Assembly (NCBI GenBank): GCA_022823085.1 | Contig: JAJDXV010000162.1 | Location: forward strand, 1-52,094 | Length of the DNA: 52,094 nucleotides | From: Candidatus Poribacteria bacterium | Lineage (GTDB): Bacteria; Poribacteria; WGA-4E; WGA-3G | Direction of reading: 5' to 3' | Part shown: positions 18,435 to 27,673 of the stretch, one piece after another | Numbering within the stretch: position 1 is the first letter of the stretch | How the letters are laid out: every line of letters begins with the position of its first letter | The notes under the pieces: model-generated | What the model was told of the DNA's origin: nothing | Database searches by the model: none | Seen by the model: the letters and a program-made list of their open reading frames with translations, nothing else | Translations under genes and position numbers: made by a program

Positions 18435-18590
18435 ATGAAAAATCTGACGTTTTGTTTCTTGGCATTGCTACCGTTTATACTCGCCCGACTGGCGAGGTTA
18501 GGAAACCTCGCCTACCAGGGGACCGGAAGCGTGAATTTCGTTTTACAATCCACGATAAAATTCTTCAAAACGGGAGCCACTACTCTTTAA
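18435..18590 (+). CDS. Short ORF with a signal-peptide-like start, broken by a hairpin repeat
   Basis: 51 codons. ATGGAG lies upstream of the ATG, and the peptide starts MKNLTFCFLALLPFILAR, very like the secretion signals of the neighbouring WD40 genes. From codon 19 the frame runs through a dispersed hairpin repeat (18491-18512) and then into sequence without family resemblance, and it overlaps the end of the opposite reductase gene. It is probably the remnant of a secreted-protein gene whose body was lost, or a chance ORF. Confidence 0.25.
   Translation: MKNLTFCFLALLPFILARLARLGNLAYQGTGSVNFVLQSTIKFFKTGATTL
18491..18512. repeat. Dispersed hairpin repeat (GGCGAGGTT stem)
   Basis: Perfect 9-bp stem GGCGAGGTT/AACCTCGCC around AGGA, followed by TACCAGG. 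It has the same loop and 3' CTACC flank as the copies at 15703 and 44177, but a different stem that still pairs. Confidence 0.7.
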
Positions 18591-19350
18591 TCACAAAGAA
18601 TTTTTCCTCTTTAATGCGTTCTTCTGGGAAACGCGCACGCGCCCAGATGGCTTTCGCATTCTCAATCATCTGTGGATGTCCGCAGGCGTAGACGACAGCG
18701 TTGGTGTGGTCATAACCGAGTTGATCACCATACTTCCGAATCACATCTTCTGCACGTCCGCTCTCACCTTCCCACTCAGGGTCCTCCCAGGGACGACTGA
18801 CTGTCGGGACAAATGTGAACCATTCTTCTTGTGCTGCGAGTTCGTTAAGTTCGTCCATGTAATATCCGAGTTCCCAAGAACGACTGGCACCGACAATCGC
18901 TAAGATCTGATGTGGACTCGCTTTGCCCTGTTCCTGCTCAATTTTTTGCGTCCGTGCAATACTGATATACGGTGCAGCACCGGTCACGGTTCCAGCCATG
19001 ACGTGGCGTGTCATACCGCTTTCCGTGTCTAACACGAATTTTCCGACGAGACGTTCCCGAATAAACACGGTGTCGCCTAACTCCAGTGCCCAAAACAGAG
19101 GTGTTGTTGCACCTTCCGGCACCAGTTCGACGAACACCTCCATAAACGGTTCGTGTGGGGAAGAGACTATCGAATAGGGACGTTGGACGATCTTTCCGTC
19201 AACTTCAAAACCGATAGTGGCATACTGGCCCGGTATAAACGGTAACTGCTTATCAACACGGAATTTGAAGGCTGCTAAATCTTCAGAAAAATCTTCACGT
19301 TCAATCAATTCACCTTTACAATATTGCGTCCTGGCGCGTCTTCTTTGCAT
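18580..19350 (-). CDS. fpr: Ferredoxin/flavodoxin-NADP(+) reductase
   Basis: 256 residues from ATG 19350, chosen because AAGGAA lies upstream and because a promoter at 19441-19469 rules out the longer frame. FAD site RPYSIVSSP (residues about 67-75) after PFIPGQYATIGF; NADP-binding AGTVTGAAPYISI; GASRSWELGYYMDEL; C-terminal VYACGHPQMIENA. This is the bacterial Fpr class, which moves electrons between NADPH and ferredoxin or flavodoxin. It is an isolated single-gene unit among the WD40 genes, convergent with the first. Confidence 0.85.
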   Translation of the reverse strand: MQRRRARTQYCKGELIEREDFSEDLAAFKFRVDKQLPFIPGQYATIGFEVDGKIVQRPYSIVSSPHEPFMEVFVELVPEGATTPLFWALELGDTVFIRERLVGKFVLDTESGMTRHVMAGTVTGAAPYISIARTQKIEQEQGKASPHQILAIVGASRSWELGYYMDELNELAAQEEWFTFVPTVSRPWEDPEWEGESGRAEDVIRKYGDQLGYDHTNAVVYACGHPQMIENAKAIWARARFPEERIKEEKFFVIKE

Positions 19351-19440
19351 AATTATTTCCTTATAAACTTCCTCTAACAGATTTCGGCGTGTAAGTTGTG
19401 CCAAAAAGAAAATCGTAGAATTGAGATTAACTCTGCATAT

Positions 19441-19469
19441 ATTATACGTAAAATGCAAATGTATATCAA
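19441..19469 (-). promoter_or_regulatory. Promoter of the ferredoxin-NADP reductase gene
   Basis: Minus-strand TTGATA, 17 bp, TATAAT, with a leader of about 85 nt to the chosen start. Confidence 0.65.
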
Positions 19470-19761
19470 GTTTTTTTCAATAGCGATCCGCAATTGGCAG
19501 TCAGCCATCAGAACGATTTTTCTGTGAAAATCTTTCAGGACTCATCGGTTAGATGCTTGCAATTCTGATGCCGTTGTGATAAACTACGACAGTCGCGCCG
19601 GCGTAGGCTGCACTGTTTCGGACAATCGTGCGTTCAGGTCTGCCCTATTTTGTGCAGCCTCTGTGATTATATCGCCAAGAACCTGTCAAACTGCCTCTTC
19701 AGATAGGCACGGAATTTGCTAATAAAGGAATAAAATCTCACCGAAAAAGGAGTTTCGGTTT
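19470..19761. other. Intergenic region with a dispersed ACGATTTTTCTG hairpin; no gene seen
   Basis: Holds a GATTTTTC-TGT-GAAAATC palindrome (19515-19532) also found at 37442, preceded by CAGTCAGCCATCAG words. A 31-codon minus-strand frame (ending at the TAA near 19550) reads like protein (TIVRNSAAYAGATVVVYHNG) but is bounded by stops and has no start, so at most it is a relic. AAGGAG before 19762 is the ribosome site of the next gene. Confidence 0.4.
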
Positions 19762-21747
19762 ATGAAAAAAACGCCTCTTCTCTATATTGTCCATCTCTTT
19801 ATTCTTTGCCTACTGCTATCCAACGGATTCGCGCAGGAATACGCAGCAAAGTGGCATTTACCTGAAGGTGCGAAGGCACGTCTCGGCAGAGGCAAATTAA
19901 ACAACGTTGTATTTTCACGCGACGGCACCCGAATCGCCGTGTCAACATCTATCGGCATCTGGGTCTATGATACGCAGACGAGGGAAGCCGTCTCACTGTT
20001 CGCAGAGATACAGGCAGGTAAGCAGGAGCGGTTTTTTCCTTCAAAACCGCCGGAAGCGTTGATGTTTTCCGCTGACGCGGTACTTGTTGCGAGTGCGCAC
20101 GGGAATAGCATCTATGTCTGGGATACTGTTACAGGTGCGGCGTTTGCCATGCTTGACGAACATCCCGATTCTATTACAGCGATTGCCCTGTCACCCGACA
20201 GTACAAAACTGGCTACCGCAGGTGGTGATTGGGTTGTGCGTTTATGGGATGTTAGCACTGGCAAATTTATGAACAGTTTGAAAGGACATCCCGGTGCAGT
20301 CAATGCAGTCACATTTTCACCCGATGGCAAAACCCTCGCGAGCGCGGGTAGCAGACTCCGTCTGTGGGATGCGGATACCGGTGAATTGTTACACGCCGAT
20401 CAGAAAGACTTAGGTTCTATTGACCTGCTTATTTTTTCACGCGATGGCAAAGTTCTTGCGGGTGCTGGCGGCTGGGACCGCGCCGTACATTTGTGGGATG
20501 TCGATACACGCACCTACCAGAAAACACCGAAAGGACATACCGACGAAATCCGAGATATTACTTTTTCGGCTGATAGTGGTACACTCGTCTCCGTAGGGAC
20601 CGACGCGATGCGATTGTGGGATGTGCGTACCGGTGCCGACCTGAAGAGCCTCCCGACACCGCAAGACAGAATACCGCAACCGATACCTCCGATCTTAAGG
20701 CTTGAAGCACTTAATCAGGCATACTTGCCGAGGCACCGGGACCATGTTCATTCAGTCCGATTCTCTGAAGACGCGACAAGACTCATCAGTGTTAGTCGGG
20801 ACGGCAGTCTTCATGTCTGGGATGTTGAAACCGGACTTTACCAAGCGTCTTTCTCTGTTGGCGCGTATAGTGATCTGGTCTATTACCTTGCTTTCTCTGA
20901 AGATGGTAAATATCTTGCGAGCAATGATGGCTATGAAGAACGGATACGCGTCTGGGATGTTGAGAACGCGACACAACACGCCGTTCTGACACCCGGTCAA
21001 GGTGGGGTTCTTAACCCGGTCCGTAGACTAACGGTCTCCTCGGGTATCAAAAAAATTGCTGGACGCGAATTACACGGTACAATTCATATCTGGGACGCTG
21101 AGACCGCAGAGCTTCTGTCCTCCATACCGACAGACCGAATGGTAGATTACTGGCGACTGCTACTTTCACCAGACGGGAAATTCCTTGCTGGTAGAGATAT
21201 ACTGTTGCGGAACAAGATTGAGTTTTGGCAGACGGATCCTGGGGCACCTCTGTTTACACTTGAATACCACGCAAGTCCTGTGACGGCATACGCGTTCTCA
21301 CCGGACAGCAAGATATTCGCGACGGGTGGTGAAGACTCGACCACTGTTTTATGGGAGGTTGAGACCGGGAATCGACTTGCCAATCTTATGGGGTATACAA
21401 AGAAGTCTATTCGTGCGTTTGCCTTCTCTACGGATGGTAAAACGCTTGCCAGTGCAAGTGGAAATAAGATCTTATTATGGGATATTGAAACTCGGAAGCA
21501 GATGAATAACTTTGATGCGGTGAAAGAGATTGAGGCGTTAGCCTTCTCGCCAGATGGAACGACACTCGCAAGCGGTGGTGCTGATGGACGTATTCAGGTC
21601 TGGAATTTAGTTCCAAATCCAGAAATACAAGCAACCTTTTCAGGACATCAAGGCTCTGTTCACGTGTTGATGTTCGCGCCGGACGGTGAAACTCTTGCAA
21701 GTGGAAGTGGGGACGGCACAATTCTCCTCTGGAATATAGAACGGTAG
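19762..21747 (+). CDS. Secreted WD40-repeat protein
   Basis: 661 residues. Signal peptide MKKTPLLYIVHLFILCLLLSNGFAQ, then the family cap WHLPEGAKARLGRGKLNNVVF, then WD40 blades to the end (about 13 FSPDGxxLASxxxDxxIxLWD units), so probably two beta-propellers and no extra domain. AAGGAG precedes the start. It is likely periplasmic or exported and acts as a protein-interaction platform. It is the second of four paralogues in tandem; the closest relatives in the window are the two genes that follow. Confidence 0.8.
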   Translation: MKKTPLLYIVHLFILCLLLSNGFAQEYAAKWHLPEGAKARLGRGKLNNVVFSRDGTRIAVSTSIGIWVYDTQTREAVSLFAEIQAGKQERFFPSKPPEALMFSADAVLVASAHGNSIYVWDTVTGAAFAMLDEHPDSITAIALSPDSTKLATAGGDWVVRLWDVSTGKFMNSLKGHPGAVNAVTFSPDGKTLASAGSRLRLWDADTGELLHADQKDLGSIDLLIFSRDGKVLAGAGGWDRAVHLWDVDTRTYQKTPKGHTDEIRDITFSADSGTLVSVGTDAMRLWDVRTGADLKSLPTPQDRIPQPIPPILRLEALNQAYLPRHRDHVHSVRFSEDATRLISVSRDGSLHVWDVETGLYQASFSVGAYSDLVYYLAFSEDGKYLASNDGYEERIRVWDVENATQHAVLTPGQGGVLNPVRRLTVSSGIKKIAGRELHGTIHIWDAETAELLSSIPTDRMVDYWRLLLSPDGKFLAGRDILLRNKIEFWQTDPGAPLFTLEYHASPVTAYAFSPDSKIFATGGEDSTTVLWEVETGNRLANLMGYTKKSIRAFAFSTDGKTLASASGNKILLWDIETRKQMNNFDAVKEIEALAFSPDGTTLASGGADGRIQVWNLVPNPEIQATFSGHQGSVHVLMFAPDGETLASGSGDGTILLWNIER

Positions 21748-21865
21748 GAACAACTTTCTTATGAAACTTAGACGCATTTCAAAATTATGCACCCTTTCCA
21801 CTGCAAAAATGTGTCATTAATAGTTGAATAGAATCATCAAAACGGACGAAAGGGAAATTTATTTG

Positions 21866-23875
21866 ATGAAAAAGATTGGACTGTTTTCTATACTCATTTT
21901 ATGGGTTGCCGGAATTTTGTCGGACGGGAGTCTTGCACAAGATGAGGTAGAATGGCACTTTACTGAAGGCGCGAAAATGCGGCTCGGTAAAGGTAGAATA
22001 AACGACATAAAGTTCTCGCCGACTGGCAGTCGATTCGCAGTCGCAACTTCTATCGGTATCTGGATATATGACGCGCAAACCGGCGAAGAGCTTTCCTTAA
22101 TGGCTCTGCTTCCCGGGGAAGGACGTGATGTAACAACCGTGGCATTTTCACCGGATGGACGCACACTTGCCAGCGGTGAAGAGGGAGGCGTTGGTAGACT
22201 GTGGGATGTAGATACGGGTAAACCGATAGCCACTTTCAAAGAGGTTCCAGCACCGAAATACGCTAAACTCAGGGCACTTGCCTTTTCTGCGAACGGAACG
22301 AAACTCATCGGTACAGTGGAGAACCGAGAGATCAACGTCTGGAAGCTCGGTGAAGGTATAGACCCTCCAGCACTCCTAAAAACAATTGAAGGTCGAAAAT
22401 CGTGGCAGGGCAATGTGCTGATGTTACTTTCACCGGATACACGTCTGCTTGCCAACACGACTATGGATTGGAAAAATAGAATCTTCTAAATCCAGTTGTT
22501 GGACACTTCTACCGGAGAACTGCTGCATACCTTGACTGGACACAAACGCTGGATTAAGGCGGTCGCGTTTTCAGCCGATAGCAAGATGTTGGTAAGTGGT
22601 GATGAATACGGGACGATTCGGCTCTGGGATACGGCTACTGGGGAACTTCGGTCTATATTGAACTGGAGGCGTGGTGCTGCAACCTACGCGTTGGCGTTTT
22701 CGCCGAGTGGTAGGTTCATCGCAAGTGGACATCGTGAGGCAGTGAAGTTATGGGATAACACCGTCAAACCGAAACGACAGATGGACGATGCTATTGGTGA
22801 TTACCAACACGCTTTAGAAATCCGTGGACATAAAGATTACGTCTCTAAGTTGGCGTTCTCACCGGACGAAAAAACACTCCTCACTGGAAGTAAAGACGGT
22901 ACAATACAAGCGTGGGATACCGCGACCGGTAGCCACCGCTTTACCGTTCTCGGGCATGTTGAAGGCATCCAAGACTTAATGTTTACGCCAAACGGTGACA
23001 CCCTTGTAAGCCTGAATAAGCCATTCAATCCACCAGGGATCTTTCAACAACAACGATGGGACATCAACACAGGGGACCAACTATCCACCGATTTTGCGGG
23101 GATAGATGCAGCGAGCATGAAGTTGGCACCGGACGGTAAAACGCTTGTTGTACACGCCTACGGTGATCGATGCGTTTTATGGGATATTAACGCTGACCCA
23201 CCACATATCTTAGATCAGTTTGTTTTGGACGGATATCCGAGGTCGGGTCTTAATGTCAAATTCGCGTTCTCGGCAGATGGCAAAATGTTGGCAGCCGGCG
23301 GTGAAGACAACTTAGTTCACGTGTGGGACCTTACCGATTCCAAAAAGGTTCGGCATCGGTTTACAGTCAAAGGACATAAACACAATATTAGAACGTTGGC
23401 ATTTTCACCGGATGGGAAAATGCTTGCAAGCGGTGGTCGAGGCGGAACGGGCTGTTTGTGGCGTGTATCTGACGGTGCATCGCTTTTTTCATCCACAGCA
23501 CACAAGTCGTTGATCGGCGCAGTGACGTTTTCACCTGATAGTAAAATACTCGCAAGCGACGGTAAAAAACTCTATTTATGGGATACAGCCACCGGCACGC
23601 AACTTCGGGCAGTCCCTCGGGAGTTAACTGCCATGATCTCAAATTTGATTTTTTCGCCTGATGGTAACATACTTATAGTTGGAAATTGGGACGGTATCCT
23701 CGAATTATGGGATGTCCGTACCGGTGGACTATTGTCCACGCATACCGGACACACACGGTGGATCAATGTGCTGAAATTTTCCCCAGATGGTGGGACACTC
23801 GTTAGCTCCAGTTTTTGGGACGGCACAATCCTCCTCTGGGATTGGGAAACACTCAAGAAAACCGGTAATCGATAG
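21866..23875 (+). pseudogene. Secreted WD40-repeat protein interrupted by one in-frame stop codon
   Basis: From ATG 21866 (signal peptide MKKIGLFSILILWVAGILS...LAQ, cap WHFTEGAKMRLGKGRINDIKF) the frame runs to a TAA at 22487-22489 and continues in the same frame, without any indel, to 23875. The paralogue at 23924 reads FSIQLWDGRTGELLH where this gene reads F-stop-IQLLDTSTGELLH, so a single TCA-to-TAA change explains the break. WD40 blades on both sides are well preserved, which points to a very recent loss, a sequencing error, or readthrough. The downstream part (from a TTG at 22496) lacks a signal peptide and could not be exported alone. Confidence 0.75.
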
Positions 23876-23923
23876 TAATCTTAAAGTTATAGCGTATTCT
23901 GATACTGCAAAAAGGATTTTAAA

Positions 23924-25459
23924 ATGAAAAAGTGCGTGCTTTTCTATATTCCCTTACTGTTAATTTTAAGTTTATTGGTGTCAAATGCAAGCTTTGCGCA
24001 AGACTATACGCGATGGCACTTACCAGAAGGCGCGGAAATGCGGCTCGGTAAAGGCAGCGTGAACGACATACAGTTTTCTCCAGATGGTACGCAATTTGTT
24101 GTCGCTACCAGTATTGGCATCTGGATATATGATGCGAGAACGGGTGCAGAAATCACCTTGCTTAAGCGACCTGGCGGTTATGGAAAAGTTGCCTTCTCAC
24201 CTGATGGGCACACCCTTGCATGTGCAACCAGTGGTTCCGAAGGTGGAGAGGTACAGCTGTGGGACAAAGCTGCTGGCGAACTTATCACAACGCTACCGTC
24301 ACCTACGGGTATCTCCGCTCTATTTTTCTTTCAGGATGGCACGAAACTCGCCTGTGCAGGGTCTTTTGGGCGTGTTCACGTATGGGCAATTAGCCCCGAA
24401 ACACCGCCCGTGCTTGTTACAAATATAAGATTATATTTTGAAAGTTGGAGTGATTTTTGGTTAACTGAACTCTCACCGGATGGACGTTTTCTTGCTATCG
24501 CAATACCTAATTGGCAAGATGAAGACTTCTCAATCCAATTGTGGGATGGTAGGACAGGAGAACTCTTGCATGTTCTGACGGGTCATACGCAATCGGTTAC
24601 CGCGCTAACGTTTTCACCCGACAGCAAGACTTTGGTAAGTGGTGATGCGTATGAAACGCTTCGTGTGTGGGATACCGAATCCGGTAACCTACAATCGAAA
24701 ATGCGGTGGGGGGATCGCACTGCAACCGATGCGTTAGCGTTTTCGCCGAAGGGTAGATTTCTTAGTAGTGGGCATCCTGATGCGGTTCGCTTGTGGCATT
24801 ATACGGGTGGCGGGGGGCAACAGTGGGATTATGCAATCGGTGAATATCAAAATATCATGGATTTAAAAGCACACAAAGACTCTGTTTACAGATTTGCGTT
24901 TTCGCCTGACGAATTGACGCTGCTCACTGGTAGTAAAGATGGCACCATTATTGCTTGGGATACGACCACCGGTAACCAACGTTTTACGTGCGAAGGGCAC
25001 CAGCAAGGTGTCCAGGTTGTGGTCAGTTACCAGAAGTTCCACGTCGTCACCCACAACCTGGACGAAACTGAAGACCTCAAGGCTGAATGTAAAACGTACC
25101 TCGGTGAAGGTTTACGACTCGCCGACTGGAATGACATCCTCGCCTATTACCGAGAAGGCGGTTCAATGGCGGATTTCATCAGCGAACTCAAGATACCGCT
25201 TGAGTATGGCAATCCTGGGGATATGGAAGCCATCCCGAACACCTCTTATCGTATTTCAAGGAATGGCGAGCTGCGATGGCAAGGGGATCGCCACTATTTC
25301 TTTGCGCGGCATGATCACGTCAAGCGAGCAGATTTTTTAGCACATGACAACATCGACGATTACTTACTATCGCTGGGTTCATGGTTCGGCAAGGGCGGCT
25401 TCGCGCTCTGTTATGGAGACCTCAATAGCACAGAGCCGCCCCCTGATCCACCAGAATGA
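23924..25459 (+). CDS. Secreted WD40-repeat protein with a distinct unrecognised C-terminal domain
   Basis: 511 residues. Signal peptide MKKCVLFYIPLLLILSLLVSNASFAQ and the family cap WHLPEGAEMRLGKGSVNDIQF. About seven WD40 blades run to residue about 360 (TTGNQRFTCEGHQQGVQ), closely following the gene upstream. Similarity then stops abruptly and a different domain of about 140 residues begins, with the conserved-looking blocks ADWNDILAYYREGGSMADFI, YRISRNGELRWQGDRHYFFA, RHDHV and LGSWFGKGGFALCYGD. I do not know a name for it. The junction suggests that a paralogue acquired a new C-terminus by recombination. AAAGGA precedes the start. Confidence 0.75.
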   Translation: MKKCVLFYIPLLLILSLLVSNASFAQDYTRWHLPEGAEMRLGKGSVNDIQFSPDGTQFVVATSIGIWIYDARTGAEITLLKRPGGYGKVAFSPDGHTLACATSGSEGGEVQLWDKAAGELITTLPSPTGISALFFFQDGTKLACAGSFGRVHVWAISPETPPVLVTNIRLYFESWSDFWLTELSPDGRFLAIAIPNWQDEDFSIQLWDGRTGELLHVLTGHTQSVTALTFSPDSKTLVSGDAYETLRVWDTESGNLQSKMRWGDRTATDALAFSPKGRFLSSGHPDAVRLWHYTGGGGQQWDYAIGEYQNIMDLKAHKDSVYRFAFSPDELTLLTGSKDGTIIAWDTTTGNQRFTCEGHQQGVQVVVSYQKFHVVTHNLDETEDLKAECKTYLGEGLRLADWNDILAYYREGGSMADFISELKIPLEYGNPGDMEAIPNTSYRISRNGELRWQGDRHYFFARHDHVKRADFLAHDNIDDYLLSLGSWFGKGGFALCYGDLNSTEPPPDPPE

Positions 25460-25485
25460 CCAGAGGTTATTGCGTCTTGGTTTTC

Positions 25486-25503
25486 CGTGCGATGAATCGC
25501 ACG
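25486..25503. repeat. Hairpin repeat between convergent genes
   Basis: Perfect 7-bp stem CGTGCGA-TGAA-TCGCACG followed by ACTACGAACC. It shares the stem-then-CTAC layout of the other dispersed hairpins and could also act as a terminator. Confidence 0.5.
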
Positions 25504-25517
25504 ACTACGAACCGGAT

Positions 25518-26954
25518 TTACATGTCCGTCAACTTCTTTTGTAGCCATTTTGTCATGGGTGCGTATCCTGGATCGCAGACTTCGATGAATTGCCCCGGCA
25601 AGGGTTGACGGATGAGTGCCTCAACATCCCGTCGTCGTTCCGCAACAACTGTTGGGTGGTCGCTCGCGACGTTCACCTTCTCCTCCGGGTCGTTGCGGAC
25701 ATCAAAGAGTTCATCGCCTCTCTCATCGTTATAACCGACTGACGTACAGAAGTTCCAGTGGTCATCGCGCACGCTGACGCGTCCGCGTGCGTTGCCGACA
25801 GCAAATCCTGCCCAACCGGTGATAATCCGTTCGCGGAGTGCCGCTTTCTCCTGTGTAACGAGTTGCCACATATCCTCGCCATCCGTCCAACCGCACGGAA
25901 TATCGAGCAGCTTCAGGAGCGTCGGCATCAGGTCGTGGTTCTGCACGAACGCTGAGATGTCCTTATCGTTCGGTCCCTCTGGGTGGCGGATCATCAAGTT
26001 TAACTGCGTATTGAAGGGGTGTAGTTTGTTCGCGCCTTTTCCGAAACTGCCGTGGTCGCGGAGTTGCGTGCCGTGATCGGACATCAGTACAACCAGCGTT
26101 TCGTCTTTAATACGCAACTGTTCTATCTTATCAAGCAATACACCGACCCATTTATCAACAAATGTGACTTCACCGAGGTAGAGCGCCTCGATTCGGCGGC
26201 GTTCCTCTTCTGTGGGGCCGTCGCCTTCGTTTGCGCCGCCCGGTGTGATGAAATCTTTACCGGAATAGTCAGGGAAATAGATATCTGCGTAAGATTTCGG
26301 CGGGTCCCACGGTTCGTGTGGATCGAAACTATCCACCCATAAGAAGAAGGGACCGACGGTGTGGTTATCGTCAAGCCAGTCGGCTGCAGCACGGAAAACA
26401 CGGGCGCAACTGTAGTCGTCTTCGGATTGTCGGTGCCGTTGCCCGAGTAGGTAGTTGACGAGTCCGGCGTGTCGTCGCCAGTTGATGGGTTCACGGACAT
26501 GGTTTCGGAGTTGTTCTTCAATCAGTCTCGGATCGCCGCTCTGCCAGTTATCGGATTCCTGTCCACGGATGAAGTCGAAATGTGCGAACCCGCGCGAGAA
26601 ATTCATCGTTGGCTTGAACATGTGATAGGTATCGGCAATGAGTGCAGTCAGGTAACCGCGTTCGATCAAGACTTCGGCGATGGTATCCTGTTCGGGTGGA
26701 ATCTTATGCCAGCCGGGTGCGTGGTGCCAATGTCCACGTCGGTCGAAGTTATATCTCCACGGGAAACTCCGCATCCCTGTAAAGTTGCCACGACGGACCT
26801 GAAGCGTCGGTTGCCCTTCACCGAATGCACGGTTAAAACGGACGCTCTCGGATGCAAGTGCATCAAGGTTCGGGGTTTGTACGTGGCTATATTTTTTTCC
26901 TTCGCCGATGATGTCGGCGCGGAACGTGTCTAAACAGATACAGACGATGTTCAT
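25518..26954 (-). CDS. Sulfatase-fold (alkaline phosphatase superfamily) hydrolase
   Basis: 478 residues. Metal-site motifs of the sulfatase family are present: LDTFRAD (Asp9, Asp14), MSDHG (Asp293, His294) and GKGANK (Lys310). In the active-site signature C/S-x-P-x-R-x4-T-G this protein has TLQVRRGNFTG (residues 50-60): Thr50 replaces the formylglycine-forming Cys/Ser and Gln replaces Pro, while the Arg and TG are kept. It may not be a classical sulfatase, since Thr nucleophiles occur in phosphodiesterase members of the superfamily. No signal peptide is seen. GGGAGGG precedes the start, 5 bp after the pyrF stop, so it is the last gene of argH-pyrF-sulfatase. Confidence 0.8.
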   Translation of the reverse strand: MNIVCICLDTFRADIIGEGKKYSHVQTPNLDALASESVRFNRAFGEGQPTLQVRRGNFTGMRSFPWRYNFDRRGHWHHAPGWHKIPPEQDTIAEVLIERGYLTALIADTYHMFKPTMNFSRGFAHFDFIRGQESDNWQSGDPRLIEEQLRNHVREPINWRRHAGLVNYLLGQRHRQSEDDYSCARVFRAAADWLDDNHTVGPFFLWVDSFDPHEPWDPPKSYADIYFPDYSGKDFITPGGANEGDGPTEEERRRIEALYLGEVTFVDKWVGVLLDKIEQLRIKDETLVVLMSDHGTQLRDHGSFGKGANKLHPFNTQLNLMIRHPEGPNDKDISAFVQNHDLMPTLLKLLDIPCGWTDGEDMWQLVTQEKAALRERIITGWAGFAVGNARGRVSVRDDHWNFCTSVGYNDERGDELFDVRNDPEEKVNVASDHPTVVAERRRDVEALIRQPLPGQFIEVCDPGYAPMTKWLQKKLTDM

Positions 26955-26959
26955 ATTTT

Positions 26960-27673
26960 TTATCCCTCCCTCATTTCGTCAAGGATCATTTCGGCAGCCT
27001 CTAACGGGTCATCCGCTTCGATGATCGGTCTGCCGACGACAATGTAATCTGCGCCTTTATTAATAGCTTCCGCTGGCGTGGTGATCCGGCGTTGGTCGTT
27101 GCTCTCCGCCCATTTTGGACGGATACCGGGTGTGACGATCAAAAAGTTATCGCCGCAGGCTTTTCGGAGGGGTTCAATTTCCAGAGGTGATGCGACAACA
27201 CCGTCCAATCCGGCTTCCTGTGCCAATTGCGCGAGATAGACGACCTGTTTTGTAAGTTCTCGTTCTGAGCCAAAGTTCTGTTGAAAGTTTGTCTCGTCCA
27301 TGCTCGTCAGGACGGTTACTCCGAGTAGGGTAGGTCTCGGAATATCCGCTTCGTAGGCAGCATCATCTGCGCTGTCCCTTGCAGCTTGCATCATCTCCAA
27401 CCCACCGGAGGCGTGCATGTTAATCATATTCGCGCCGTGTTTTGTCATCATGCCGACGTCGCGTGCCACTGTGTTGGGGATGTCGTGGAATTTCAGGTCA
27501 ACGAAGACTTTATGCCCGTTTTGTTTAAACCATGGGAAGGCTTCCATTCCGAGCGTGCTGAACGCCTGAAAACCCATCTTAAACCAACGGACGTTATCCA
27601 TAAGCGTTCCAAATAGCCAATCAATCTCTTCACCGTCATCTGTATCTAATGCGACGATTAATCTGTCTTTCAA
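26960..27673 (-). CDS. pyrF: Orotidine 5'-phosphate decarboxylase
   Basis: 237 residues. Signature FVDLKFHDIPNT with Asp59, Lys61 and Asp64 of the catalytic D-K-x-x-D network, plus the C-terminal phosphate-binding VTPGIRP and IVVGRPI. It makes UMP from OMP in pyrimidine synthesis. The start is TTG, overlapping the argH stop (TTGA), with AAGGAG 7 bp upstream inside argH, so translation is coupled. Confidence 0.92.
   Translation of the reverse strand: MKDRLIVALDTDDGEEIDWLFGTLMDNVRWFKMGFQAFSTLGMEAFPWFKQNGHKVFVDLKFHDIPNTVARDVGMMTKHGANMINMHASGGLEMMQAARDSADDAAYEADIPRPTLLGVTVLTSMDETNFQQNFGSERELTKQVVYLAQLAQEAGLDGVVASPLEIEPLRKACGDNFLIVTPGIRPKWAESNDQRRITTPAEAINKGADYIVVGRPIIEADDPLEAAEMILDEMREG

Noticed and set aside
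19550..19650. Minus-strand frame reading TIVRNSAAYAGATVVVYHNG
   Set aside because: Only 31 codons between stops, no start and no ribosome site; recorded as intergenic sequence.
22496..23875. Independent WD40 gene starting at a TTG
   Set aside because: It is in the same frame as the upstream part and lacks a signal peptide; better explained as the second half of one interrupted gene.
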